Of a stretch of 64,000 nt of DNA, positions 39,438-47,540 are shown in pieces. The stretch is from contig NZ_CP096032.1 of NCBI RefSeq assembly GCF_023115425.1, positions 248,001 through 312,000 of the forward strand, written 5' to 3'. This DNA comes from Synechococcus sp. A10-1-5-1 (GTDB lineage: Bacteria > Cyanobacteriota > Cyanobacteriia > PCC-6307 > Cyanobiaceae). Within the stretch, counting starts at the first letter, position 1. Each line of letters begins with the position of its first letter. Position numbers and translations under genes: made by a program. The notes below the pieces were generated by a model. That model made no database searches. It was not told where the DNA came from and saw only the letters and a list, made by a program, of their open reading frames with translations.

Positions 39438-40490
39438 TCAGGCCCTTGGTGGGAGAAGCTGAAGCGGATTCACCGCTCCACGGCCAGCGGGGATGATTTC
39501 GAAGTGCAGGTGTGGTCCTGTACTGCGGCCGGTGCTCCCCATCAATGAGATGACCTTGCCCTGGGCGACGCTCTCTCCAGCGCGGACCAGGATTCGGCTG
39601 TTGTGGCCGTAACGGGTCACGGTTCCATCGGTATGACGCAGCTCGACGAGGTAGCCGTAACCGCCGCCATGCCATCCGGCTGAAACCACCTGACCAGATT
39701 TGGCCGCAACGATGGGAGTACCAATGTTGTTGGCAATATCGATCCCGCGGTGCATCCGACCCCACCGCCAGCCGTAACCAGAGGTGAAGATGCCTTTGGT
39801 GGGCCAGACCCAAGCTCGATCGTTGAGGTTCTCACCTGCCCCAAAGCCGAAGTCGGGCTGATCAGGCCAACTCAGACCACCAGAGCCGACGGGCTTGAGG
39901 CCGAGCACCATGCGGCTGCGAGCAGCGTTGGCCTGGGCGACGCGAATCGGAGTGCCCACGACGAGCTGAGCACCTCGAAGGCCCGGATTCAATTTCAGGA
40001 GCTTCTGGATGCTGAGGTTGTAGCGCTGAGCCACCTTGGCCAGGGTGTTGTCGCCACGGCGGATGCGGGCGGTGTCACTGGGCTCAGGCGGTGCCTCCAG
40101 CGGCGGTGTGCGGCGAAGTTCTGAGGTGTCAACGGCAGCAACCTGTTTGACCCGCTTGATGCTGCCGCTTGGCAGCACTAACCATTCGCTGCGGCTGAAG
40201 ACATGATCTGCCTTGACATCGTTCAGCGAGGAGAGCAGTGACTCCTCTTGCTCCAGCTGGCGTGCAAGATGCTTGAGAGTGATGGCTTGCCGTGCCTTGA
40301 CCCAGATCTTTTCGGTGCTGGGTTTGCTGTCGGCGGCGGCAATCAGATCAGCGCTAATTGCGGGGGGCGCCGAGAGCTGGGGTAGGGAGGCTGACTTGGA
40401 ATCAGCCAGGGAAGGAGCGACAACAGAGCCGGCAGCCCCTAGGGCTGCTGTGCTGGCTGCTGTTGTCAGTAGAAAGTGAACAGGCTTCAT
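39438..40490 (-). CDS. LysM-M23 family metallopeptidase (murein hydrolase activator type)
   Basis: The 350-aa protein starts at ATG 40490 with a signal peptide (MKPVHFLLTTAAST to APSLA). One LysM-like segment IRRGDNTLAKVAQRYNLS lies near residue 165; the C-terminal M23 domain carries the Zn motifs HRGIDIANN (near residue 265) and HLHFEI near the end. The enzyme, or activator, acts on peptidoglycan in the periplasm. It is the last gene of a probable operon after trmL (155-base gap with no clear terminator). Confidence 0.9.
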   Translation of the reverse strand: MKPVHFLLTTAASTAALGAAGSVVAPSLADSKSASLPQLSAPPAISADLIAAADSKPSTEKIWVKARQAITLKHLARQLEQEESLLSSLNDVKADHVFSRSEWLVLPSGSIKRVKQVAAVDTSELRRTPPLEAPPEPSDTARIRRGDNTLAKVAQRYNLSIQKLLKLNPGLRGAQLVVGTPIRVAQANAARSRMVLGLKPVGSGGLSWPDQPDFGFGAGENLNDRAWVWPTKGIFTSGYGWRWGRMHRGIDIANNIGTPIVAAKSGQVVSAGWHGGGYGYLVELRHTDGTVTRYGHNSRILVRAGESVAQGKVISLMGSTGRSTGPHLHFEIIPAGRGAVNPLQLLPPRA

Positions 40491-40645
40491 CCAGTTTGGC
40501 CAAAGGTCAAAGCCCGGTGGAGAAGCCAACATCCTCCGGACGGCGCGAGATTAACGACTGGCCGGCACCCATGCAAGTCCAAGGGGTCAACTTCTGAGTC
40601 GAACACACCTGAGTCTCAGGCCGAGACCAACCGTGCTGCAAGCGG

Positions 40646-41119
40646 TTAGCTGTGTTCAAGTTGCCTGATGGCTTCGAAGAGAACGACTCCAACTGCAGTG
40701 GCGAGATTCAGGCTTCTCACTCCACCTCCGTGATCGATTGAGCCGGGCATCGGGATCAGCAAGCGTTGATCGACCTGACTCAGCAGCTCCTGCGGAAGGC
40801 CGCTGCTTTCCCGTCCAAACAACAACCAGTCGTCCTTGCGGTACTGGATCTGGTGGTACGGCTCGCTGGCATGCCGGCTCAAGGCCAGAAGGCGGCCACC
40901 CCGTTGGCTACGGACACGGAGGAAGTCCTCCCAGCTGCTGTGGCACTCAAGTTGGACCCAAGGCCAGTAGTCGAGTCCAGCGCGCTTCAAGGTTCGGTCA
41001 TCAATCCGAAATCCCAGCGGTTCAATCAAATGGAGCTCAGTACAGGTTGCGGCGCAACTGCGGGCAACATTCCCTGTATTAGGTGGGATCTCCGGTTGAA
41101 AGAGCACGACCTTGGGCAT
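40646..41119 (-). CDS. trmL: tRNA (cytidine(34)-2'-O)-methyltransferase TrmL
   Basis: TrmL methylates the wobble ribose of tRNA-Leu isoacceptors. The 157-aa SPOUT protein shows the typical N-terminus VVLFQPEIPPNTGNVARSC, the GRESSGLP segment, and the C-terminal knot IPMPGSIDHGGGVRSLNLAT. No extra domain. It starts 6 bases after the cobU stop on the reverse strand, so it belongs to the operon from 43988 downwards. Confidence 0.93.
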   Translation of the reverse strand: MPKVVLFQPEIPPNTGNVARSCAATCTELHLIEPLGFRIDDRTLKRAGLDYWPWVQLECHSSWEDFLRVRSQRGGRLLALSRHASEPYHQIQYRKDDWLLFGRESSGLPQELLSQVDQRLLIPMPGSIDHGGGVRSLNLATAVGVVLFEAIRQLEHS

Positions 41120-41124
41120 GGAGA

Positions 41125-41703
41125 TCAGCCAGGGACAGGGATTCCAAGCTGGTTCAGGTTGAGGGCTCGCCCATTGACCACAAGCCAGGACTCGCGACTG
41201 ATGGCGTTCAACCGTTGTTGCAGCTCACCCATCCTGTCGCGGAAGAGACCGCCAATGGCTGTGGACGGAACCACACCCCAGCCCACTTCCTCCATGACAA
41301 ACACCACCGGCTCGGTCTGAATGGCCAGCTGCTGAAGCAGGGCCGTGAAGCGCTCCTGCCAATGCTGTGGGCTGGCATCAAGGTGTTGGGCTAGCCAGGT
41401 CCCGAGGGCATCGATCAGCAGAAGACGCGGGTGCTTGGCATCCGCTGATTGATTCAGTGCGGCAAGGGCCGCCGTCAAATCAGGACCGACCTCCAAGGTC
41501 TCCCATTCGCTTGGGCGCCTGTCCCTGTGAGCAGCGACCCGCTGGGCCCAACGCTGGTCCTCGCCAGGGGCCTCTCCGGTGGCGAGGTAAATCACGTTCC
41601 CGGGATGTTGAGCTGCGAGATGCTCCGCCCAACGACTTTTGCCGCTGCGGCTGGGACCTGTGACGAGAACCAGTCCGGCCGAAACCCTGGCTTCAGCCGC
41701 CAC
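41125..41703 (-). CDS. cobU: Adenosylcobinamide kinase / adenosylcobinamide-phosphate guanylyltransferase
   Basis: CobU (CobP) phosphorylates and then guanylates adenosylcobinamide in the last part of cobalamin synthesis. The 192-aa protein has Walker A GPSRSGKS at residues 16-23, YLATGEAPGEDQRWAQRVAAH near residue 40 (the His is the guanylylated residue in CobU) and VVFVMEEVGWGVVP near residue 135. ATG at 41703 overlaps the pcxA stop by 11 bases. Together with the riboswitch-controlled genes at 31.8-33.6 kb it shows that this organism makes a cobamide. Confidence 0.94.
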   Translation of the reverse strand: MAAEARVSAGLVLVTGPSRSGKSRWAEHLAAQHPGNVIYLATGEAPGEDQRWAQRVAAHRDRRPSEWETLEVGPDLTAALAALNQSADAKHPRLLLIDALGTWLAQHLDASPQHWQERFTALLQQLAIQTEPVVFVMEEVGWGVVPSTAIGGLFRDRMGELQQRLNAISRESWLVVNGRALNLNQLGIPVPG

Positions 41704-42838
41704 CGTTCATGTTCTTCAGGGTTGCCACAGCCGATGGGGACACACGGTTGAGGTAGCGGAAGATCCAATACTTAAAAATCGTCGCCAACACCACTGGGAA
41801 GGTGGCGATGAACAGCAGGATGAAATTTTCCTCAGCTGGCAGCCCGAGGTGGTGAGCAATCCCGTCCAATAGGACCGTCCAACCTTCGGGACTGTGGAAT
41901 CCGACAAAGATGTCGGTAAAGAGAATGATTGCGAAGGCCTTGGCGCTGTCGCTTAATCCATAGACGGCCTCGTCCAGGAAGCCACGCAGGACCTGGAGAT
42001 CACGCCGGCAGAAGAGGCAGACGAAGACAAACCCAATCAGAGCGGCCAGGTCAGCCAGGACGTTTTTCGAAGCCTCCAAACTCTCCGCATCAGCCTCATC
42101 TTTGAGGGCATTGGCTCGACGGGCGAGGGCGGACTGGATCTCTTCAGGCGAGGGAGGCTGTTTCCCCTCCAGCAGAGCCTCAAACTCCAATTCCTGCTGG
42201 AAGAGCCGCAACTTGGCGACAGCCTTCTCCTGCAGATGAGGCTTCGTGTAATTCAGGAAGGGGATTTCAGGTGCGAAGCGATCCATCAGCGGTGAGATCA
42301 ACAGACTCCGGCTGGTCTGTTGAATCACGAGCGGCACCAAGATCAGCAGCAGCAGGACCCGCAGCGAGACCAGGGTCGAGTCCCTGCGGCGACGGAAGCC
42401 CGCCACAACTGAGGCTTCTGCCTCCGGGTCGAGTTGACGGCGGACTCCGTCGAACATGCCCAGCAGGCTGCGGGGCAACATCTCAGGGGAGCGAGACATC
42501 GAAGGAGTTGTGGAGCGAGCCCTCCCGTAGCGGGAGACAACGCTCTCCACCAATTGCAGTTGTCTGAGCTCCTGACTGTCGAGTTCGGCCCGTCGAGGCG
42601 CGATATCAGCAAGGTTGTCTTGGGCGACCTGAAGCGCCGCACGAAAGCGCCGAAGCATCAGGGCCTTGGCTGATTTCGGAATGCTGAGTTCGAGCTCCGG
42701 CCGAACCGGTCGATCGTTGTAGTACTCGAGCTCGAGGCTTTGAATCAGCAAAGCCGCTTCGTAAGCCCTCTCGAGGTTGTTGCTCAGATCATGGGAACTG
42801 GCCCGATCAAAGCTTCCAATCCAATCGGTCAGCCCCAT
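41693..42838 (-). CDS. pcxA: Proton extrusion protein PcxA (CotA/CemA family)
   Basis: PcxA is a plasma-membrane protein for light-induced proton extrusion and is related to chloroplast CemA. The 381-aa protein has a charged N-terminal part and four or so membrane segments in the C-terminal half, with the family sequences FVFVCLFCRRDLQ, GFHSPEGWTVLLDG and FKYWIFRYLNRVSPSAV near the end. In relatives that I recall a Asp-Thr pair precedes IFKYW; here Ala-Thr is read. It is 7 bases from psb32 and overlaps cobU. Confidence 0.93.
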   Translation of the reverse strand: MGLTDWIGSFDRASSHDLSNNLERAYEAALLIQSLELEYYNDRPVRPELELSIPKSAKALMLRRFRAALQVAQDNLADIAPRRAELDSQELRQLQLVESVVSRYGRARSTTPSMSRSPEMLPRSLLGMFDGVRRQLDPEAEASVVAGFRRRRDSTLVSLRVLLLLILVPLVIQQTSRSLLISPLMDRFAPEIPFLNYTKPHLQEKAVAKLRLFQQELEFEALLEGKQPPSPEEIQSALARRANALKDEADAESLEASKNVLADLAALIGFVFVCLFCRRDLQVLRGFLDEAVYGLSDSAKAFAIILFTDIFVGFHSPEGWTVLLDGIAHHLGLPAEENFILLFIATFPVVLATIFKYWIFRYLNRVSPSAVATLKNMNGGG

Positions 42839-42845
42839 GGATTTC

Positions 42846-43529
42846 TCAGCGGGAGAAGACCCACCAGGTGATCATTGGTACCAGCGTGCCAACGACCAAC
42901 AAAACGACAACCCAAAGAAACGCGTTACTGGATTCGGTTTCTTCCTTGGTCGGGATATTGGTTTCCACCGGCATCCGTTCCACCAGTTGCGGCGGGCCGG
43001 GATCCTCGCCCCCTTGGAGTACCACTTCCAGGCGATTGAGGGCATCGAGGCTGGCTTGGCGATATCGGGCTCCCTCCCGCAGAGGGAGACCCATCGTGCT
43101 GATGGCCGTGCTGGAAAGCAGGTTGGACGGCAGCTGCTCGAGCAGGTCTGCACTCGCCACGACGGAAGCGCTGTTGTTCTGTGCCTCAATCAACAGCAGC
43201 AGCAAGCCCTCACGGCTGCTCGCGTCCTGCCACTGTTGAAGCAATTCCTCCCCGAGGGTTTCAAGGCTGATGCCGTAGTCGAGGCGACGCAGGGTCACCA
43301 GACGGGCATCAACGCCGAGATCAGAAAATTGCTCGAGGCGCTGGTTGACATCGCCACTGGCAGCCCGGCTGAGAACGTCGGCGCCATCGAGGACATGGCT
43401 GCTGGGCCGCTGGGCGGGAAAATCAGCGACCCCAGTTGCCAGCGCAGCGGATGGGGCGATGAGGCCGGTGATCGCCAAAGCGGTGACCATCACCAGAGAC
43501 CAGAGCTTGCTGCGGAGGAAATGACGCAC
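42846..43529 (-). CDS. TPM domain protein, Psb32-like
   Basis: Psb32 proteins are lumenal TPM-domain proteins that help photosystem II repair under light stress. The 227-aa protein has a signal peptide (about residues 1-31), a TPM domain (about residues 40-170) with VLDGADVLSRAA and GVDARLVTLRRLDYG, and a C-terminal membrane segment (about 203-224) followed by FSR. The arrangement TPM plus one C-terminal anchor is that of Psb32. The pcxA gene follows after 7 bases. I use Psb32-like because other TPM proteins have the same layout. Confidence 0.85.
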   Translation of the reverse strand: MRHFLRSKLWSLVMVTALAITGLIAPSAALATGVADFPAQRPSSHVLDGADVLSRAASGDVNQRLEQFSDLGVDARLVTLRRLDYGISLETLGEELLQQWQDASSREGLLLLLIEAQNNSASVVASADLLEQLPSNLLSSTAISTMGLPLREGARYRQASLDALNRLEVVLQGGEDPGPPQLVERMPVETNIPTKEETESSNAFLWVVVLLVVGTLVPMITWWVFSR

Positions 43530-43562
43530 CAGCGAACGCTTGAATCTCCGGACAGTCTGCCG

Positions 43563-43988
43563 TTAGCTGGCCAGGCTGTCGCGATGAAGCAGGGAGATCA
43601 CCTCAAGGATTGATGTACTTCGGGCTGGCTCCAGGCCAAAAGCCTCCTGCAATTGATCGAGGAAGGTCAACTCCGCCTGGGTCTCAATGTGGTCTGCGTG
43701 AATCAAATGGGCGGCCACAGCCAAGGCCGTTTCCCGTTGAGCGATGGAGAGGAGGGGCGTCGCCTGCTCGATCAACGCCTCACAGTTGCTGCCACGCAGT
43801 TGGTTCAAAACCCGATCAAGAAGCGACCCCATCTCTTGATCGCTCAAGCGACGGAAGGGCTGGCGGTATTCCAGTTGTTGGCGCAACGCCCTGGCTTCCA
43901 CTGCACTGAGCTCCCCGTCCGAAGCAATCGCCGCGAGGGCGACGGCTGCAAACGCCTCGGACGCTGAAGTGAGCTCGGGTTTGCTCAT
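43563..43988 (-). CDS. TerB-like domain protein
   Basis: The 141-aa helical protein resembles the TerB/DjlA-N fold: AAVALAAIASDGELSAVEAR near the N-terminus carries the typical acidic D-G-E motif, and LAVAAHLIHADHIETQAELTF is its second repeat. Function unknown; such domains may bind metal or membranes. I start at ATG 43988; ATG 44012 and 44060 are alternatives. It is the first gene in the reverse-strand run that goes on to psb32 and pcxA, and is divergent from the CCB2/CCB4-type gene. Confidence 0.75.
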   Translation of the reverse strand: MSKPELTSASEAFAAVALAAIASDGELSAVEARALRQQLEYRQPFRRLSDQEMGSLLDRVLNQLRGSNCEALIEQATPLLSIAQRETALAVAAHLIHADHIETQAELTFLDQLQEAFGLEPARSTSILEVISLLHRDSLAS

Positions 43989-44086
43989 GAAGCTTGCGCT
44001 GGTCGCCCCCATTTGAGCGTCTTCCTTCGCGAAATCGCTTCTGATGTGAGCCTGTGACAACGTGAGAGCACTTTTTCGCCGACGCC

Positions 44087-44749
44087 TTGCCTCTCCCAGC
44101 TCGCCTCTGCCTGGTCATTGGCGTCCTTGGCTTGCTGCTGTCTGTGGGCAATCAACTCACGGCACCGGAGTTGAGTCCAGCCCTGGAGAGGGCAGCTGTG
44201 CTGAGCAGTCTGCTCTCCGTTGGCTTGATGCTTGTATCCATTCTCTGGACCAGGGCTGCTCCGCTTGCCCCGGAACGGGTTGCATTGGATGGGGAGGAGG
44301 GTTTGGAGTTGGCGGCCGATCTGCCAGAACCACTCCGTCAGGAATTGGGTTGGGGTAGTCAGATGCTGTTGACGGCTACCCCCGCTGCCTCGCTGCTGCT
44401 GCTTTGGCGCGGGCAAGTGCTGTTGCGCCGAGGTGTGCTGGCGGACTCCCGCTTTCAGCCAGGCCCGATCTGTACGCGGGCCTGGACAACCCAAAAAGCG
44501 ATCAATCTTGTGAACCTCGCCCTGTATCCAGGCCGCAACGAGTTTGAAGGGCTTCCGACGAACACACCAGCCGTGATCGTTCAACCCATTGCGCAGGATG
44601 GATTGTTGTTGGTGGCTGGTTGGTCCCCCCGTTGCTTCACCCGTAGCGATGAAAGTTGGATCGAGGGCTGGAGCCAGAAGCTCAGAATGCAATTGGAGCG
44701 GGAGCTCGTTTCTTCCCCTCTCCACCCTGGCCCTTCGGAGGAAGCGTGA
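44087..44749 (+). CDS. CCB2/CCB4-type cofactor assembly protein (cytochrome b6f haem c_i)
   Basis: CCB2 and CCB4 are chloroplast factors for covalent binding of haem c_i to cytochrome b6; cyanobacteria have a single related protein. The 220-aa protein shows two N-terminal membrane segments (about residues 7-25 and 38-56) and a soluble domain with LTATPAASLLLLWRGQVLLR, LVNLALYPGRNEFEGLP and VIVQPIAQDGLLLVAGWS as in this family. TTG 44087 is the only suitable start I see, since a stop in frame precedes it by 24 bases. Its 3' end overlaps the opposite LptC-like gene by 68 bases. Confidence 0.8.
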   Translation: MPLPARLCLVIGVLGLLLSVGNQLTAPELSPALERAAVLSSLLSVGLMLVSILWTRAAPLAPERVALDGEEGLELAADLPEPLRQELGWGSQMLLTATPAASLLLLWRGQVLLRRGVLADSRFQPGPICTRAWTTQKAINLVNLALYPGRNEFEGLPTNTPAVIVQPIAQDGLLLVAGWSPRCFTRSDESWIEGWSQKLRMQLERELVSSPLHPGPSEEA

Positions 44750-45899
44750 AGCGTGAGTTCACCCGTGCGCCAGGAGAACTGAAGACTGCCGTTCCGTCAT
44801 CACCGATCTTGCCCTCGAGTCGCTTGGCTCGTGTCACTTGTTTGTAGGTGTCCCGTTCAAGGACCACCTGATCAAGGGCTTCAAATCGACCGCTGGGCCA
44901 ATTCCAAAGGCAGCGGGTGGCCGTCAGCCGTTCTCCGGGCTGCTTGAGCTCGCAGCTTCGTGAAACCTTGACATCACTCTTCTCCAGATCAATCGAGAAG
45001 CGATCGCCTTGCGCTTGAAGGGCATTGAACTGACCCTTGAAGGGCTGATTGCTGCTCAGCTGCTGATCGTTAATCGCCCAGCGTGTTTCTTGTGCATCAA
45101 GCCAACCCTTGCCATCGGCACTGCGGATCTTCACTGGGGCGACGAGGTCAACAAAGCCCTGACGAAGATTGCCGCGTAGCCCTTGAGCGGTCAGGACAAG
45201 ACTGGGCGTTGGTGTCTTGACTCCTTGGTTCTGATCCTTTGAGGACGCGTTGGGCTCAAACCGTTCACCCCGGATCACGGCAGGGGCCTTGAGATCGCCC
45301 TGCTCGGGCTTCCAATCCACCCATTGAGCTTTGACTTTGAGGGGGAGTGGGGCGGGGGCTTTGGGATTGCTCACCTTGCTGCGTCCGTCCTGCCAGTGCT
45401 CGAGCACAGGAGCACCCCGCAGCTCGACCAGATCCCGCTTGATGAAGTATTGGGCCGTCTGCGCACTGATGCGCGAAGTCCGGTCCAAAGCCACAGGGCG
45501 TTGGTCAATGACCATTCGCTCTTCGCGCGGGAGCCAGCGGGCCGCATCGCCGGTGATCTCCACAGGTTCGTTACCCAGCAGGGTGATACGAACACCGCCC
45601 TCAAGCTGGATCGCCTGACCGTCGCCGATCACGGTTCCCCGTTGGGCCGCAATCAAGATGCTGGGTTGGCCGCGTCGAAACACGGTGCCGCGGGGTTTCA
45701 AGGCCTGGGCCAGTTTCCGCTGGATGTCGTAGCGGGCCTCTGGACTCTTTAGTTCCCAGGCCGGAGCTCCGTTGGGGTCTTGTTGGCGGAGGTCCAGCGC
45801 TCGAAAGGCGAATGGTTGAGCCGTTTGCCGAGTGGCCGTCGAGCAGCCCACAAGAAGGAAAGCAGAGGCGATCAGGAGCGATCGGGTCGTCCATGCCAT
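44682..45899 (-). CDS. LptC-like lipoprotein of LPS export
   Basis: The 405-aa protein starts with a lipoprotein signal: MAWTTRSLLIASAFLLVGC, with the lipobox Cys at residue 19. The body is beta-rich with repeated OstA/LptC-type segments, for example AIQLEGGVRITLLGNEPVEI and TAQYFIKRDLVELRGAPVLE, and a C-terminal half with VDWKPEQGDLKAP and RGNLRQGFVDLV. It is longer than proteobacterial LptC (about 190 aa), which is common in cyanobacteria. It would work with the LptA/B/F group at 16.9-19.4 kb. metG lies directly upstream, overlapping its stop by 1 base. Confidence 0.8.
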   Translation of the reverse strand: MAWTTRSLLIASAFLLVGCSTATRQTAQPFAFRALDLRQQDPNGAPAWELKSPEARYDIQRKLAQALKPRGTVFRRGQPSILIAAQRGTVIGDGQAIQLEGGVRITLLGNEPVEITGDAARWLPREERMVIDQRPVALDRTSRISAQTAQYFIKRDLVELRGAPVLEHWQDGRSKVSNPKAPAPLPLKVKAQWVDWKPEQGDLKAPAVIRGERFEPNASSKDQNQGVKTPTPSLVLTAQGLRGNLRQGFVDLVAPVKIRSADGKGWLDAQETRWAINDQQLSSNQPFKGQFNALQAQGDRFSIDLEKSDVKVSRSCELKQPGERLTATRCLWNWPSGRFEALDQVVLERDTYKQVTRAKRLEGKIGDDGTAVFSSPGARVNSRFTLPPKGQGGEGKKRAPAPIAF

Positions 45900-47467
45900 C
45901 AGAGGGGATCCTCCAGTTCCAGACGCGCCATGACCGGTGAGGGCTCAGGCAATGGGGCTCCGCATTGCAGGCCTCCCCAATTCAGCTGCTCGAGCCAATC
46001 TGAGCTGACACCGGCCTGGGCTCCGGACTGGGGAATGGGTTGTCCGAGCTGTTGCAGCATCCGGCTCGAGAGATCTGGCAGAAGGGGTGCCATCAGCAAC
46101 GCCACCATTCGTGCTGCTTCCAGCACCGCATAGAGGTCTTCGGCCACCTGTTCGCGGGTGCCTTCTTTCTTCATCAGGCTCCAGGGGGCCTGCTCATTGA
46201 GAAAGCCGTTGGCTGCAATGGCGAGTTGCAGCGCTGCTTCAGCGGCGGAGCGGAACTCCAGGTTCTCCAGCGCAGGAAGACTGATGCTCTTGGCCTGGGA
46301 GGCCGCGAGCGCTAAGGGATGGTTGCTGTCCTTGGCCTGAGCCGCTGGAGGGACGGCCTCATCGAACCAGCGACGTGCCATGGAGCTGGTGCGGTTCAGC
46401 AGGTTCCCGATCGTGTTGGCCAGGTCGTTATTGACCAGATCGCTGAAGCGCTGCTGCTGGAAATCGCCGTCTTCACCGAAGGGAATGTCGCGCAACAGAT
46501 ACCAGCGGACTGCATCACGGCCGCAGCGATCCAGCAAGTCGACAGGATCGAGCACGTTGCCCAGGGATTTCCCCATCTTCTGCCCCTCACGAGTCAAGAA
46601 GCCATGGCCAAACACCTTGGCGGGCAAAGGCAGCCCGGCTGAAAGCAACATTGCCGGCCAGTACACGGCGTGGAAGCGAAGAATGTCCTTGCCAATGACA
46701 TGAACTGAAGCGGGCCAACCACGCTGCAGTGCTGTTTCGAGATCGGGAGCATCGCTCTCCTCCAGCAGCGCGGTGATGTAGCCGAGCAGCGCATCAAACC
46801 AGACGTAGAAGGTGTGCCCCTCATGGCCCGGCACCGGGATGCCCCAAGGGAGGTTGATCCTGGAGATCGAGAAATCCCGCAGCCCTTGCTTGACGAAATT
46901 CTCCACCTCACGGCGGCGGCTGACCGGTTGGATAAAACCAGGCTGGCTAATCAGGGCTTCAATCTGCTCCTGATAGCGCGACAGCCGGAAAAACAGGTTC
47001 AGTTCATCGCGCCATTCCAGGGCTTTGCGGTGGATTGGGCACTCCGGATCCTGGGCCTCATGGGGATCGTCCTTGAACTCCTCACAGGCGACGCAATACC
47101 AGCCCTGTTGGCGTCCTTCAACAATGTCTCCACTGGCTTCGACCCGAGCAAAAAATTGCTGAACGATCTGGTGATGACGTGAATCCGTTGTGCGAATCAG
47201 CCGGTTATTGCTGATCTGCCAGCGTTCCCAGAGATCGCGATATTGAGCACTGACACCATCGCAGTGGGCCTGAGGCGTGAGGCCAGCAGCCTCAGCTGTG
47301 CGCTGAATCTTTTGCCCGTGTTCATCACAGCCGGTGATGAACAGCACCTCTTCCCCTTTGAGCCTCTGGAACCGGGCCAGGGCATCACAGGCCAGGGTTG
47401 TGTACGCACTCCCCAAATGGGGCTTGTCGTTGACGTAGTAGAGGGGGGTGGTGAGGGTGTAAGTCAT
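45899..47467 (-). CDS. metG: Methionine--tRNA ligase
   Basis: MetG charges tRNA-Met, including the one encoded at 39.3 kb. The 522-aa class I synthetase has TTPLYYVNDKPHLGSAYTTL (HIGH region), GKDILRFHAVYWPAMLLSAG and the KMSKS region KMGKSLGNV near residue 300. A Zn-finger-like CVACEEFKDD with C-x2-H pattern CPIH is in the connective part. No C-terminal tRNA-binding EMAP domain is present, so it is the short form. Reverse-strand start at 47467 is divergent from the FAD oxidoreductase. Confidence 0.97.
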   Translation of the reverse strand: MTYTLTTPLYYVNDKPHLGSAYTTLACDALARFQRLKGEEVLFITGCDEHGQKIQRTAEAAGLTPQAHCDGVSAQYRDLWERWQISNNRLIRTTDSRHHQIVQQFFARVEASGDIVEGRQQGWYCVACEEFKDDPHEAQDPECPIHRKALEWRDELNLFFRLSRYQEQIEALISQPGFIQPVSRRREVENFVKQGLRDFSISRINLPWGIPVPGHEGHTFYVWFDALLGYITALLEESDAPDLETALQRGWPASVHVIGKDILRFHAVYWPAMLLSAGLPLPAKVFGHGFLTREGQKMGKSLGNVLDPVDLLDRCGRDAVRWYLLRDIPFGEDGDFQQQRFSDLVNNDLANTIGNLLNRTSSMARRWFDEAVPPAAQAKDSNHPLALAASQAKSISLPALENLEFRSAAEAALQLAIAANGFLNEQAPWSLMKKEGTREQVAEDLYAVLEAARMVALLMAPLLPDLSSRMLQQLGQPIPQSGAQAGVSSDWLEQLNWGGLQCGAPLPEPSPVMARLELEDPL

Positions 47468-47540
47468 CGGCCGGATCCTACGCAGCCCTTCCCGATCCCG
47501 CCTTCAGCTGCGAGCCTGGGAGTGACTGCTCAATCAAGGC

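Noticed and set aside
45000-45007. HIP1 octamer GCGATCGC
   Set aside because: A single copy was noticed; no HIP1-like repetition can be claimed.
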